Of a stretch of 64,000 bases of DNA, positions 63,774-64,000 are shown one piece after another. The stretch is taken from assembly GCA_907165135.1 (NCBI GenBank), contig OU015570.1, positions 930,001 to 994,000 of the forward strand, given 5' to 3'. The notes beneath the pieces were generated by a model. That model did not search any database, was not told the origin of the DNA, and saw nothing but the letters and a program-made list of their open reading frames with translations. The stretch's first letter is position 1. Every line of letters begins with the position of its first letter. The translations under genes were made by a program, and so were the position numbers. This stretch comes from Oikopleura dioica (Eukaryota > Chordata > Appendicularia > Copelata > Oikopleuridae).

Positions 63774-64000
63774 CTTCATTATATCTAAAAGCTTCATTTT
63801 ATCCAAAGCTTCATTGTATCCGAATATCTCATTTGATCCAAAATTTTTTTGGTTATAAATTATTACCAAAAAATTGGGACCCTAGTCCCTAAATGTTACA
63901 ACTTATAATGAAGCAATTGGATCAAATGATGCTTTTGGATAAAATGAAGCCCAATTTTCAAAAAATTCGGAAGTTGGATAGGATGAAGTTTTGGATAAAA
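63774..64000. repeat. Array of TTCATTTTATCC words, cut by the window edge
   Basis: GCTTCATTTTATCC-type words at 63774-63840 and the complement GGATAAAATGAAGC at 63925-64000. Probably the two ends of another small element whose right border lies outside. Confidence 0.6.

Overview
The window is eukaryotic and almost certainly from an invertebrate animal. It is A+T-rich, has no operons or Shine-Dalgarno sites, and the few recoverable genes appear to carry very short GT-AG introns (about 38-91 bp). Coding capacity is dominated by Ty3/gypsy-type LTR retrotransposons. Most of the rest consists of short transposons bounded by terminal inverted repeats (TIRs), many with intact target-site duplications (TSDs). 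Tiny introns and an env-bearing gypsy element would fit a small-intron lineage such as an appendicularian or a nematode, but I cannot place the organism from sequence alone.

Layout. 0.5-2.4 kb: a decayed pogo/Tigger transposon with two micro-introns and a PCNA-box-like C-terminus. 2.4-16 kb: a graveyard of small TIR elements, foldback elements, minisatellites and a minus-strand gag-protease relic that has been hit three times by later insertions. 16.3-28.4 kb: a host-like open reading frame split by a Tc1/mariner-type MITE, which is split by an 11 kb env-bearing gypsy element (E1), whose 3' LTR is split by another MITE. 28.5-35.1 kb: a GC-richer minus-strand gypsy element (E2) with LTRs differing at one base. 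35-52 kb: more MITEs, a tRNA-derived repeat, two candidate host genes or remnants (a coiled-coil gene broken by a hAT-type MITE, and a B-box/TRIM-like gene), a minisatellite array and a gag relic. 52.3-59.9 kb: a nearly intact gypsy element (E3) inserted into an older integrase relic. 50.2-63.8 kb: this block is bracketed by two inverted copies of a roughly 660 bp repeat. 60-64 kb: nested TIR elements and AT-rich sequence.

How the parts work together. E1, E2 and E3 each carry gag, protease, reverse transcriptase, RNase H and integrase modules between direct LTRs with primer-binding sites. E1 adds an env-like glycoprotein frame and a downstream ORF with a J-domain-like HPD motif. E3 joins gag to pol through a single in-frame UGA followed by CUA, a known readthrough context, and adds an unrecognised third ORF. 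The small elements form two groups: hAT-like (CAGGG or TAGGG ends, 8 bp TSD) and GG-starting (8-10 bp TSD). Many have subterminal arrays of a short word private to each element, and several of the GG-starting group share one internal core (TGCGCTCCGCGCCTG) although their ends differ.

All homology calls are from recognisable motifs read by eye; no database search was run.
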